Shown here: one piece after another, positions 27,001 through 35,526 of the stretch | Layout of the letters: every line of letters starts with the position of its first letter | Position numbering within the stretch: the stretch's first letter is position 1 | NCBI RefSeq assembly: GCF_003308995.1 | Contig: NZ_QFFJ01000001.1 | Span: forward strand, 1,178,001 to 1,242,000 | Reading direction: 5' to 3' | Source of the DNA: Chitinophaga flava | GTDB taxonomy: Bacteria > Bacteroidota > Bacteroidia > Chitinophagales > Chitinophagaceae | Length of the DNA: 64,000 nucleotides | Translations under genes and position numbers: made by a program | Notes under the pieces: generated by a model | Told to the model about the DNA's origin: nothing | What the model saw: the letters and a program-made list of their open reading frames with translations, nothing else | Database searches by the model: none

Positions 27001-27736
27001 AAAAGGGCAGGCGAAGGAAAATATCCAGGGCCAGCTGCCAGGTAGCCATATCATGCCGCCCACCCGGGATTTCCAGGTAGTGGATATCTTCTGGTACGCG
27101 GTATCCTTTTTTGATCAATTCCAATATCAGATCCCGGGTATCATCAATGCTATCGATGATACCATTGTGGTTGCGGTCGGCGGTTTCGTCGTTGGTGCCG
27201 CATTCAAAAAAGAATTGCAGTCCCGGACGGTAGTTACTTTCCCGGACACGGCGGTGCATGATGCGGTCATGTTCATCGCTGTAACCCTCGCCCAGAGGCT
27301 GGTCGCGCCACCATAGTGCGCCGGAAAACACGCCTGCCAGTGAAAACAGTTGCGGGTGCTGCCATACAATGTCCAGTGCAGACAGTCCTCCAAGCGAAAA
27401 GCCGGCAAATGCCCGCCTGGCTTCTGATAGTCCGGGATACTGTTTTTGCAGGAAGGGCAACAGCTCTTCTACCACAAAATCACTATAGGCCGACGCCATA
27501 CTACCCAGTCCCTGATAATCCGGGATACCGGCCACTCCATACTCCTGCCGCCGAATAGGGCCGGCATGTATGCCTACTGCACAAAGGCCTTCCGGGAAAA
27601 CAGCCGGCCAGGCAGTCAGGTCCTGTCCGTCATTCATCAGCAATAATACACGAGGAGATGATCCCTTGTAATACACGTCCAGCAATATGTCCCGCTGTAA
27701 GGCGGCCGCATGGACCGTCAGATGATCGATTTGCAT
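26969..27736 (-). CDS. Esterase D/Fes-type alpha/beta-hydrolase
   Basis: A 255-residue cytoplasmic alpha/beta-hydrolase of the putative-esterase family (like IroE/Fes and esterase D). The nucleophile serine sits in GFSLGGLSALDIVW (about 115-128). The acid is likely in the ECGTNDETADRNHNG segment and the histidine in PGGRHDMATW near the C-terminus. It is divergent from a second, unrelated esterase (27794) with 57 bases between, and convergent with and overlapping the OmpA-family gene. It may belong with the ligase cluster that follows. Confidence 0.85.
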   Translation of the reverse strand: MQIDHLTVHAAALQRDILLDVYYKGSSPRVLLLMNDGQDLTAWPAVFPEGLCAVGIHAGPIRRQEYGVAGIPDYQGLGSMASAYSDFVVEELLPFLQKQYPGLSEARRAFAGFSLGGLSALDIVWQHPQLFSLAGVFSGALWWRDQPLGEGYSDEHDRIMHRRVRESNYRPGLQFFFECGTNDETADRNHNGIIDSIDDTRDLILELIKKGYRVPEDIHYLEIPGGRHDMATWQLALDIFLRLPFFTAAVQVDKR

Positions 27737-27793
27737 TTCAACAATTTACCAATAAACCAATAATCTTCTTTAAATTTAACTAAACACTTTCCC

Positions 27794-28501
27794 GTGACAG
27801 AAAACTACTATAAATGGCATTCTCCCAACCTGGGAAAGGAATTTGAGATGCTGGTATTCGGTGACAGCGGATATCCGTTACTACTCTTCCCTACTTCCAT
27901 GGGCCGCTACTATGAAAGCAAAGACCGTGGCCTGATTGATGCTATCCGCTGGTTTATCGATGAAGGCCGGGTAAAAGTATACTGCCCCGACAGTATCGAT
28001 GCCAGCAGCTGGTACAATAAGAACATTCCTCCCGCCTATCGTGCGTATAATCATACCTGTTATGATAAATTACTGATGGAGGAAATTCTGCCCCGTATGG
28101 AAGCAGAAACAGGTAAACAACGTATTGTGGCCGCCGGCTGCAGTTTTGGTGGCTACCATGCCGCCAACTTCGCCTTCCGGCACCCCGCCAGCGTGTCGTA
28201 CCTCTTCAGCCTCAGCGGCATCTTCGATATCAAACCCCGTATGGACGGCTATTACGATGACCAGGTGTATTTCAACAACCCGGCCGACTTTATGCCCAAC
28301 AACCAAGACGCTGACCTATGGCGCATGGGCATCGTATTGGGCACCGCAGAAACAGATGTCACCCGCCCGCACAACGAACATTTCTCCCGGATACTGGCCG
28401 CCAAAAACATCACCCACTGGCTGGACATCAGGCCCCACGCCATGCACGACTGGCCCGTATGGCGGGAAATGCTGCCGCACTATCTATCACTCATCAAGTA
28501 A
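27794..28501 (+). CDS. Esterase-like alpha/beta-hydrolase heading the ligase cluster
   Basis: A 235-residue alpha/beta-hydrolase without signal peptide. The nucleophile elbow is AGCSFGGYHAANFA (about 113-126), the acid lies in LGTAETDVTRPHN and the histidine in PHAMHDWPVWREML. It begins with GTG. It resembles the uncharacterised esterase group (COG4947) that I recall being found next to ATP-grasp and carboxylate-amine ligase genes. The gene ends 5 bases before the ATP-grasp gene, so the two are almost certainly co-transcribed. A plausible role is hydrolysis or transfer of the amide or ester made by the neighbouring ligases; this is inference. Confidence 0.82.
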   Translation: MTENYYKWHSPNLGKEFEMLVFGDSGYPLLLFPTSMGRYYESKDRGLIDAIRWFIDEGRVKVYCPDSIDASSWYNKNIPPAYRAYNHTCYDKLLMEEILPRMEAETGKQRIVAAGCSFGGYHAANFAFRHPASVSYLFSLSGIFDIKPRMDGYYDDQVYFNNPADFMPNNQDADLWRMGIVLGTAETDVTRPHNEHFSRILAAKNITHWLDIRPHAMHDWPVWREMLPHYLSLIK

Positions 28502-28506
28502 GCGAC

Positions 28507-29586
28507 ATGAAAAAAATAGGCATTTTATTCGGACAGGAAAACACATTCCCACAGGCCCTGGCAGACAGAATAAACCAGATCAACCCTCCCGGTATCTTTG
28601 CTGAGTTTGTGACCATCGATAAAGTATTACAGGGTGCCGACAGTGGTTATGCCGTTATAATTGACCGAATCTCCCAGGATGTTCCTTTTTACCGTGCCTT
28701 CCTGAAAAATGCCGCCACCGCTGGTTGTGCCGTTATCAACAACCCATTCTGGTGGAGTGCCGACGATAAATTCTTTAACAACGCCCTTGCCGGGAAAATA
28801 GGCGTCAACGTGCCCCGCACCGTTTTACTGCCGTCGTATTCTTTGCCAGACAATACTACCGATAAGTCTTTCCGCAACCTTATCTATCCATTCGACTGGA
28901 ACACCATCTTCAACTATATAGGCTTTCCTGCATACATGAAACCCTATGATGGCGGAGGATGGAAACATGTGTATCAGGTGGAAGACAAGGATGATTTTTT
29001 CCGCAAACACAGCGAAACAGGCCAGCTGGTCATGATGCTGCAGGAAGAAATTGATTACAGTCAATACTACCGCTGCTACTGCATCGGCTGTAAAGAAGTG
29101 CGTATCATGGCCTACAATCCGAAAAACGCGCCCCATCAGCGTTACCAGTCCGACTTCAAAGGCAGTACAGCGCTGATGGAACAGATCACCCAACAGGTGC
29201 TGGCACTCAATCAATATCTGGGCTACGACTTCAACACTGTAGAGATAGCTGTGCGGGGTGAAGTGCCTTATGCCATTGACTTCTGTAATCCCGCTCCTGA
29301 TGCAGACATCCACTCCATCGGAGCAGAACATTTTGAATGGGTGGTGGAAACAAGCGCCCGTTACGCCATTGCGCGGGCGATGGCGCAGAAACCAGGAAAA
29401 GACAACCTTACCTGGGGACAGTTCATCCGGCATCGTACCCCGAAAAAAAACGCTGCAGTACCAACAGCCACGAAAAAAGCTACCAGTACTCCCGGAAAAT
29501 CATCATCGGAAAGAGAAAAATCCGCTGGCAAAAAGATAAACGGGAAAAGTGTCACTTCAAAAAAAATCAAATCAAAAGAAAAATAA
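28507..29586 (+). CDS. ATP-grasp ligase with Lys-rich C-terminal tail
   Basis: A 359-residue ATP-grasp protein that would form a carboxylate-amine bond through an acyl phosphate. The N-domain begins KKIGILFGQENTFP. The ATP-binding region shows YMKPYDGGGWKHV at about 143-155, LQEEIDYSQYYRCYCIG at about 179-195, and the metal ligands in YAIDFCNPAPD (D258, N261). Residues about 309-359 form a low-complexity tail of Lys, Ser and Thr, unlike the catalytic core. The frame is open much further upstream, but the ATG at 28507 starts the domain and follows the esterase stop. It is followed 52 bases on by the GCS2-type ligase. Confidence 0.88.
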   Translation: MKKIGILFGQENTFPQALADRINQINPPGIFAEFVTIDKVLQGADSGYAVIIDRISQDVPFYRAFLKNAATAGCAVINNPFWWSADDKFFNNALAGKIGVNVPRTVLLPSYSLPDNTTDKSFRNLIYPFDWNTIFNYIGFPAYMKPYDGGGWKHVYQVEDKDDFFRKHSETGQLVMMLQEEIDYSQYYRCYCIGCKEVRIMAYNPKNAPHQRYQSDFKGSTALMEQITQQVLALNQYLGYDFNTVEIAVRGEVPYAIDFCNPAPDADIHSIGAEHFEWVVETSARYAIARAMAQKPGKDNLTWGQFIRHRTPKKNAAVPTATKKATSTPGKSSSEREKSAGKKINGKSVTSKKIKSKEK

Positions 29587-29607
29587 AAGACACTTTTTTC
29601 ATAATGT

Positions 29608-29621
29608 GTAATTCGTAATTT
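29608..29621 (+). repeat. GTAATTCGTAATTT repeat unit upstream of GCS2-type ligase
   Basis: A copy of the AT-rich unit also found at 30764-30777, 41188-41248, 45174-45255 and 54703-54720. It lies 17 bases before the start codon. Confidence 0.45.
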
Positions 29622-29638
29622 CGAGAAAAATTTTAATC

Positions 29639-30739
29639 ATGTTCAGGGCCTTTACGCTGGGTATAGAAGAAGAATATATGGTGATGGACCCCAGTACCCG
29701 GGAACTCCGGTCCCATGAGCAAAAAATTGTGGAGCAGGCCCATAAGGTAATACGGGACCAGGTAAAAGCAGAGTTTCACCAGGCCGTAGTGGAAGTGGGC
29801 ACACAGATATGTGCCAATATACAGGAAGCGCGGGAAGATGTGGCCCTGTTGCGTCGCACCATTACTCAGATAGCCGGCGACCTGGGCTTCAGCATAGGCG
29901 CCTCCGGTACCCACCCTTTCAGCAAATGGGAAAAACAGCTGATCACCGACCATCCCCGTTATTTTGAGATCGTCAATGAAATGCAGGATGCAGCAAGGTC
30001 TAATCTGATCTTCGGACTGCATGTGCACGTAGGCATGGAAAACCGGGAGATGGCCATACATATCGCCAATTCTGTCCGTTATTTTCTGCCGCATATTTTT
30101 GCACTGAGTACCAACTCTCCTTTCTGGGAAGGCCGTAATACCGGCTTCAAATCCTTTCGTACCAAGGTTTTCGATAAATTCCCCCGTACCGGCATACCCG
30201 ATTATTTTAGCAGCATAGAAGAATATGACAACTATATCAAGCTGCTGGTAAAAACCAATTGTATCGACAATGCCAAAAAAGTATGGTGGGATCTGCGTGT
30301 ACATCCTTTCTTCAATACTGTGGAGTTCCGCATCTGCGATGTACCGATGACGGTAGATGATACCATCACGCTGGCAGGACTGTTTCAGGCAGTATGTGCC
30401 AAGATCTACAAGCTGCGTATGCAGAACCTGAACTTCATCCTCTACAACCGCGCGCTCATCAATGAAAACAAATGGCGGGCGTCCCGTTATGGTATTGATG
30501 GCAACCTGATCGACTTTGGAAAGGAAATGGAAGTCAACACACGGTCACTCATATACGAATTACTCGATTTTATTGATGATGTAGTCGATGACCTTGGTAG
30601 CCGTGAGGTGATCAATGCTACTGGCCGCATCCTCGAAAACGGCACCGGCGCCGACAGACAGCTGAAAATATTTGAGCAAACCAACGACCTGGTGGCCGTT
30701 ACAGACTACATACATGGCCAGTTTCTGAAGAACTGCTGA
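29639..30739 (+). CDS. YbdK/GCS2-type carboxylate-amine ligase
   Basis: A 366-residue member of the glutamate-cysteine ligase 2 family (YbdK group), which couples a carboxylate, usually of glutamate, to an amine with ATP. The start LGIEEEYMVMD (7-17) is the conserved nucleotide/metal strand. Further landmarks are VEVGTQICANIQEARED, GASGTHPFSKW, FGLHVHVGM and FEFRICDVPMTVD-like segments (here VEFRICDVPMT), ending with DRQLKIFEQTND. No fused domain. Its place between an ATP-grasp ligase and an amidotransferase-like protein suggests it makes a gamma-glutamyl-type intermediate. Confidence 0.93.
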   Translation: MFRAFTLGIEEEYMVMDPSTRELRSHEQKIVEQAHKVIRDQVKAEFHQAVVEVGTQICANIQEAREDVALLRRTITQIAGDLGFSIGASGTHPFSKWEKQLITDHPRYFEIVNEMQDAARSNLIFGLHVHVGMENREMAIHIANSVRYFLPHIFALSTNSPFWEGRNTGFKSFRTKVFDKFPRTGIPDYFSSIEEYDNYIKLLVKTNCIDNAKKVWWDLRVHPFFNTVEFRICDVPMTVDDTITLAGLFQAVCAKIYKLRMQNLNFILYNRALINENKWRASRYGIDGNLIDFGKEMEVNTRSLIYELLDFIDDVVDDLGSREVINATGRILENGTGADRQLKIFEQTNDLVAVTDYIHGQFLKNC

Positions 30740-30783
30740 GCCGGAATGACGGATTACCCGGCCGTAATTCGTAATTTTGCAGT

Positions 30784-31680
30784 ATGCATCCAATCAAAAA
30801 CAAGTGGAAGGTAGCTGTCCTGGATATGTATGAAGGTGTGCCCAACGAAGGCATGCGCTGTATCCGGGAAATACTGGTGCAATATGCAGCTATGCATGCA
30901 CTGGATCTGCAATTTGATGAGTTTGAAGTAAGACTGCAGCAGCAGGTACCAGACACCTCCTATGATATTTACATCTCTACCGGTGGTCCTGGCAGCCCGG
31001 TAGACAGCGAAGGCAGTGCCTGGGAACAAAAATATTTCTCCCTCATAGAAACATTGCTTGAATGGAACCGTACCGCAGAACAGAAAAAGCCTGCCTTTTT
31101 TATCTGTCACTCCTACCAGATCATGTGCCGCTATTACAGGATCGGTAACGTCTGTAAGCGCAAATCCCCTGCCTTCGGGGTTTTCCCGGTACATAAAACC
31201 CATGCCGGCCTCCGGGAAAAAGTTTTCAGCGCCCTCCCCGATCCCTTTTATATCGTAGACAGCCGTAACTGGCAGGTGATAGAACTGAACCATCAAAACC
31301 TCGCGGCTATGGGCGGTCAGGTGCTGGCCATTGAAAAAGAAAGACCTCATGTACCGCTGGAACGCGCTACCATGGCCATCCGCTTCAATGATCATTTTAT
31401 CGGCACCCAGTTCCATCCCGAAGCCGATGCAGACGGAATGCACATGTATCTTCTTCAGGAGGAAAAGAAAAAACAGGTGGTAGACAATCATGGCATGGAA
31501 AAATACAACAGCATGCTGGAACAACTCTCCGATCCGGACAAAATCATGCTCACCCACGACCGCCTGATTACCGCATTCCTCGACTATGCCGTTTATGGCG
31601 AGCTGTCAGACAGACTGGCCACTATCGAGCACCTGGAACAGGTGCCCGCTCACAACGACGACGAAAACACCTTTTTCTAA
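30784..31680 (+). CDS. Class I glutamine-amidotransferase-like protein
   Basis: A 298-residue protein with a class I glutamine amidotransferase fold. The catalytic triad is intact: C108 in FFICHSYQIM, H211 and E213 in GTQFHPEADAD, plus the oxyanion strand YISTGGPGSP at about 63-72. A C-terminal extension of about 75 residues is helical and acidic. Within this cluster it could release ammonia from glutamine for an amide, or hydrolyse a gamma-glutamyl bond as PuuD does. A TAATTTTG box at 30772-30779 ends 4 bases before the ATG, so a leaderless transcript is possible. Confidence 0.88.
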   Translation: MHPIKNKWKVAVLDMYEGVPNEGMRCIREILVQYAAMHALDLQFDEFEVRLQQQVPDTSYDIYISTGGPGSPVDSEGSAWEQKYFSLIETLLEWNRTAEQKKPAFFICHSYQIMCRYYRIGNVCKRKSPAFGVFPVHKTHAGLREKVFSALPDPFYIVDSRNWQVIELNHQNLAAMGGQVLAIEKERPHVPLERATMAIRFNDHFIGTQFHPEADADGMHMYLLQEEKKKQVVDNHGMEKYNSMLEQLSDPDKIMLTHDRLITAFLDYAVYGELSDRLATIEHLEQVPAHNDDENTFF

Positions 31681-31698
31681 TCCGTTTATTACACTATC

Positions 31699-32895
31699 AT
31701 GATACCTGAAGTCAGAAAGGCTTATAATCAACAATTTACCGACGCCCGTTACCAGGCTTTCCTGGAAGGCATGGCCCAGGATGCGGGCATCGCACCCGAT
31801 TTCCGTGTGGCCGAAACACCGGTATTTGTGCCCGCCGTCCTGACCACCAAACTGATACAGGCCTGTGAAGAGATTATCAACGTGATATTGCGGCCCGACT
31901 TTAAGTCTATCACCCAGGACGCCATACCTTCCGATCTGAAAGTGCCGCATGAAAACGAACATCCGCACTTTATTGTTATCGACTTCGCCGTTACCCGCGA
32001 AGAAGGCGGCGACCTTGCTCCCAAACTGATAGAATTACAGGGATTTCCTACCATGTACGCCTTTCAGGACGTGATGGCCCGGCAATATAAAAACCACTTC
32101 GATATTCCCGGACAGCTGAGCAATTTTTTTAATGGTATCGATGAAACAACCTACTATCAATTGCTCAGGAAAATGATCGTTGGCGAGCTTCCACCGGAAG
32201 AAGTGATCCTGCTGGAAGTAAAACCGGAAGAACAGAAAACACGTATCGACTTTTACAGTACAGAAAAATATATCGGCATCCGCACGGTATGCCTTACACA
32301 ACTTATCCAGGAAGGTAAAAAACTGTTTTATCTGCGTGATGGCGTCAAAACGCCTGTGCAGCGTATCTACAACCGTATCATCTTTGATGATCTGCAGAAA
32401 CAGTCCGCTGAACTGGGCACACATGTCAACCTGTTCCAGGACCTGGACGTGGAATGGATCACACACCCCAACTGGTTTTACCGGATCAGCAAATACACTA
32501 TGCCTTTTATTCACAGCGAATTTGTGCCTAAGAGCTGGTTCCTCCATGAGCTGCCGGTGATACCTGCGGATCTCGAGAACTATGTGCTGAAACCCCTTTT
32601 CTCCTTTGCCGGCCAGGGTGTGCTGATAGATGTCACTCCCGCTGATATTGACAATATCAAAGACCCGGAGAACTGGATACTGCAACATAAAGTGAAATAC
32701 GCCCCGGTCATCGAAACACCCACCGGACCTGCCATCTGCGAGATCAGAATGATGTATATATGGCCCGACAGCTCTCCCCGGCCCATCCTGGTACACAACC
32801 TGTCCAGGATCAGCAAGGGAAAGATGATCGGAGTGGGCTTCAACAGCACCGACACCTGGGTAGGTGGCAGCTGCTGCTTTTTTGAGTTCGCGTAA
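31699..32895 (+). CDS. Glutathionylspermidine-synthase-like ATP-grasp protein
   Basis: A 398-residue protein that I read as a divergent ATP-grasp enzyme of the glutathionylspermidine-synthase-like (circularly permuted) type. Evidence is KLIELQGFPTMYAFQD at about 109-124, the arginine-rich VQRIYNRIIFDD, the glycine-loop strand YVLKPLFSFAGQGVLI at about 295-310, and EIRMMYIW followed by the end VGGSCCFFEF. It is 18 bases after the amidotransferase-like gene and closes the five-gene run. It probably joins a second amine, possibly a polyamine or amino acid, to the product of the GCS2-type ligase; that is inference from family and context. Confidence 0.78.
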   Translation: MIPEVRKAYNQQFTDARYQAFLEGMAQDAGIAPDFRVAETPVFVPAVLTTKLIQACEEIINVILRPDFKSITQDAIPSDLKVPHENEHPHFIVIDFAVTREEGGDLAPKLIELQGFPTMYAFQDVMARQYKNHFDIPGQLSNFFNGIDETTYYQLLRKMIVGELPPEEVILLEVKPEEQKTRIDFYSTEKYIGIRTVCLTQLIQEGKKLFYLRDGVKTPVQRIYNRIIFDDLQKQSAELGTHVNLFQDLDVEWITHPNWFYRISKYTMPFIHSEFVPKSWFLHELPVIPADLENYVLKPLFSFAGQGVLIDVTPADIDNIKDPENWILQHKVKYAPVIETPTGPAICEIRMMYIWPDSSPRPILVHNLSRISKGKMIGVGFNSTDTWVGGSCCFFEFA

Positions 32896-34056
32896 TTATT
32901 TTTTCTGCTCCAGTTGCTGCATCCGCTTCTGAAGATCAATAATGTAGAGTGTCAGCTCTTCTACTTTTTGCAGTAGTTTCTGGTTGATTTCCGCCAGATC
33001 ATGGCCGTTTTGCGCTACTTCTGCAGCGGAAGGCATTCCGGGAAGATGCTGATGCTCGCTGATATAATTCTCCACTTCCTGAAGGGAAGGCAATGTATAG
33101 TTTTTGCTGAAAACAAAGTCCGGCCATGCGTCTGCGGCAGTAGTAACCCTTACTTTGGTTGCCTGGATCGTGCCTTTCACTGCCAGTTTGGACTGGGGGT
33201 TGATAGTACCAATACCGATATTACCATCAGCATTAACATGGAACAGGTTGGTCCAATCCGCATTATACCCTTTTTCATAGAGGTCCCAGGATTTTGTTGT
33301 GGGACGCACACCGTAAGCAAATGTGCCATTCTGTATATCTGTTAGCCCTTTATAATTGGAATAAAAATCCGTGTTGGCAGAGGCAACATTTTTGGTGATA
33401 TAGACAAAATCGTTTCCTAATTTATTCGTTGCATTGATAGCCATCATTCCTTGTCTTACCGGTTCACCCAGTACCAGACCTTCGCTGTTAAAAGTGTTGC
33501 CGGCAATATCTGTATAGGGCAACTTAAAAAAACGATCGGTATCAAAATCACATTTTAAGCCATAATTATCCGTTTTGGCCAGAAATCCTGTAGGTTCTAC
33601 AAGTGTTTGACCAAAATTGCCTTCTGTCAGCGGGTTTCCATAAGTGATGAGATGAGTTCCTCTGCAATAAATTCCACCCCATTGAAAGTTGGACTTTACC
33701 CACAGCGCGTTGTTAAATACATAAAACGTAGCTGCGTAAGGATTCCCGGATGTACAACGGATTTCCATACCATCAAACCGGCCAACGGTGTAGTCAAACT
33801 TATCAATCCTCACCAGAAAGGTACCCTGCCGCTCAAAATAATTCGCATCTCCCTGTATCGAAACTTCTATTAAAGAGGCATACCGCGCACCGTTTTCATT
33901 CACCTGAGCTATTTTATAATAATACAGGTTCCAGGGAGAATTCGGTTCCTGGGTTGCTCCGACAAGCTTCCAGGGAGTTTCCGTCTGTGCATAAAGTTTC
34001 GGTAAAAAAGAACATAGCAGCACCATACAGGTGGCAAACAACCGGACATTTTTCAT
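32896..34056 (-). CDS. Secreted surface protein with tail-fibre-type coiled-coil end
   Basis: A 386-residue exported protein (signal ends LPKLYAQ) of a Bacteroidota type in which a beta-rich body is followed by a trimerising end: LFHVNADGNIGIGTINPQSK, then LPSLQEVENYISEHQHLPGM and a C-terminal leucine-heptad coiled coil (LQKVEELTLYIIDLQKRMQQ). The end module is shared with tail-fibre and cell-wall-anchor-like proteins. The body probably contains beta-sandwich repeats; ligand unknown. Its stop abuts the stop of the convergent ligase gene (32895/32896) with no spacer. Confidence 0.8.
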   Translation of the reverse strand: MKNVRLFATCMVLLCSFLPKLYAQTETPWKLVGATQEPNSPWNLYYYKIAQVNENGARYASLIEVSIQGDANYFERQGTFLVRIDKFDYTVGRFDGMEIRCTSGNPYAATFYVFNNALWVKSNFQWGGIYCRGTHLITYGNPLTEGNFGQTLVEPTGFLAKTDNYGLKCDFDTDRFFKLPYTDIAGNTFNSEGLVLGEPVRQGMMAINATNKLGNDFVYITKNVASANTDFYSNYKGLTDIQNGTFAYGVRPTTKSWDLYEKGYNADWTNLFHVNADGNIGIGTINPQSKLAVKGTIQATKVRVTTAADAWPDFVFSKNYTLPSLQEVENYISEHQHLPGMPSAAEVAQNGHDLAEINQKLLQKVEELTLYIIDLQKRMQQLEQKK

Positions 34057-34173
34057 ATGAGTATAGGTTTATTTTTTAGACATAGGGGTGCGCTCAGGTT
34101 AACATGCTACACATTTCACCTGCAAATAGAATAAAAAACAACCATAAGCGGACTGGTATCAACGTTTGATTTC

Positions 34174-34189
34174 GTGATAAACTTATCAC
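34174..34189. promoter_or_regulatory. GTGATAA-N2-TTATCAC palindrome in divergent gap
   Basis: A perfect 16-base palindrome in the 216-base space between the divergent surface-protein gene (34056, minus) and the membrane-protein gene (34273, plus). Its position fits an operator; it loosely resembles Crp/Fnr-type sites, and the regulator is unknown. Confidence 0.45.
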
Positions 34190-34272
34190 ACAAATACACT
34201 GCGCTGAGCTGTACTATCTTTATAATAAATATTTACTTTTATAACAATATGTCAACCTAACAAACTATCCTT

Positions 34273-35370
34273 ATGTTTAGTAACCTTGCCATAGATGTGG
34301 CGCTGGGCCTGATTTTTATTTTTCTTTTGTACAGTTTGCTGGCCTCCATTGTACAGGAAATGATTGCCCGATTATTTAATGCGCGGGCGCGAATATTGAC
34401 GAAGGGGCTTCGCCGGTTGCTGGAAGATAATGACCACAGCGGAGCGCTGGGGATTTTTGGGAGATTTACCTTTTTTAACTGGTTTTATGAGATGGGATGG
34501 AGTATAGTATACTTCTTTTCACCTTTTCACAAGAGTGCTTTTCTGAAGAAGTTTTATCATTCACCATCCATCAAATACCTGGGGGAAAACAGTGCCTCAG
34601 CGCGGCCTGCCTATATCAGCCCGCAGATATTTTCACAGACAATGGTCCATTTGCTACGGGGCCAGGCAACGGAAAATCAACCGGAAAAGGCAGCTATCAG
34701 CGAATGTCTAGCCCACAATACCCTGCAACTGGGACCGGATACCCTCGCCCATCTGCGCAATCTGTTTGAAGATGCCCAGGAGGATGTTCCTCAATTCCGT
34801 AAAAACATGGAAACCTGGTTCAATGAAACGATGACCCGTGCCAGCGGCTGGTACCGCAGACAAACACAGGTATGGCTGCTGATACTGGGAATGGGCATTG
34901 CTGCTGTCTTTAATGTAGACTCCATCGCGATTGCGCGTATCCTGATGAAAGATAAAAGCGCCCGCGAACAGATGGTACAGCTGGTAACCAGCCGGGAGCC
35001 TTCTTTTGCCGCTATGACGGACACGCTCCTGCAAAAAAACGTAATGCACCGTGACAGCGCCTATTTCCGCCATGATACCTCTTTCCAGGTGCTCATGAAA
35101 GATACGGCCCTGATCGGCATATATGGTATCCTCCGCCAGGATGCCGGTGATGCTCAAAGTGTACTGGGTATCAGCCGTTCCTGCGTAACCGATAGTACAG
35201 GAGGTAAAAAACGGACCCATTGCGGGTTTACACATCCTTATCAGCAAAATGGCTGGATGGTACTGGCTGGATGGATTATCACCTCACTGGCCATCTCGCT
35301 GGGAGCACCCTTCTGGTTTGACCTGCTGGGGAGGGTGGTAAAATTCAGAACTGCTCCACCGCAACGGTGA
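34273..35370 (+). CDS. Membrane protein of unknown function
   Basis: A 365-residue protein with an N-terminal transmembrane helix (VALGLIFIFLLYSLLASIV, about 9-27), a second about residue 195-215 (VWLLILGMGIAAVFN) and a third near the C-terminus (GWMVLAGWIITSLAISLG). Between them lies a cytoplasmic-type region with ARILTKGLRRLLEDND and TWFNETMTRASGWYRRQTQ. Proteins of this layout occur in several Bacteroidota and proteobacteria but have no established function. It converges with a rhodanese gene across a repeat-rich spacer. Confidence 0.75.
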   Translation: MFSNLAIDVALGLIFIFLLYSLLASIVQEMIARLFNARARILTKGLRRLLEDNDHSGALGIFGRFTFFNWFYEMGWSIVYFFSPFHKSAFLKKFYHSPSIKYLGENSASARPAYISPQIFSQTMVHLLRGQATENQPEKAAISECLAHNTLQLGPDTLAHLRNLFEDAQEDVPQFRKNMETWFNETMTRASGWYRRQTQVWLLILGMGIAAVFNVDSIAIARILMKDKSAREQMVQLVTSREPSFAAMTDTLLQKNVMHRDSAYFRHDTSFQVLMKDTALIGIYGILRQDAGDAQSVLGISRSCVTDSTGGKKRTHCGFTHPYQQNGWMVLAGWIITSLAISLGAPFWFDLLGRVVKFRTAPPQR

Positions 35371-35375
35371 TATAT

Positions 35376-35526
35376 GTGATAAATGCAACTGTGATGGATA
35401 TGATAAATGCTGATGCTCCTGATGGAGCGGAGATATAAGCGGGGAAAAAGTGAAAAATCAATACATTTCACTATCATCTTCGCATTTATCTTCGCTGATC
35501 AGGAGCATCAGTAAAATCAGTATTTA
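35376..35526. repeat. Inverted pair of CTGATGCTCCTGAT elements
   Basis: Left copy at 35410-35423 and right copy (inverted) at 35498-35511, each with AGCGRAGAT-type units toward the centre. GTGATAAAT at the outer left and ATTTATCAC at the outer right extend the inverted symmetry to about 150 bases. It fills the space between convergent genes and could form a long hairpin. A third copy is at 8044. Confidence 0.6.
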
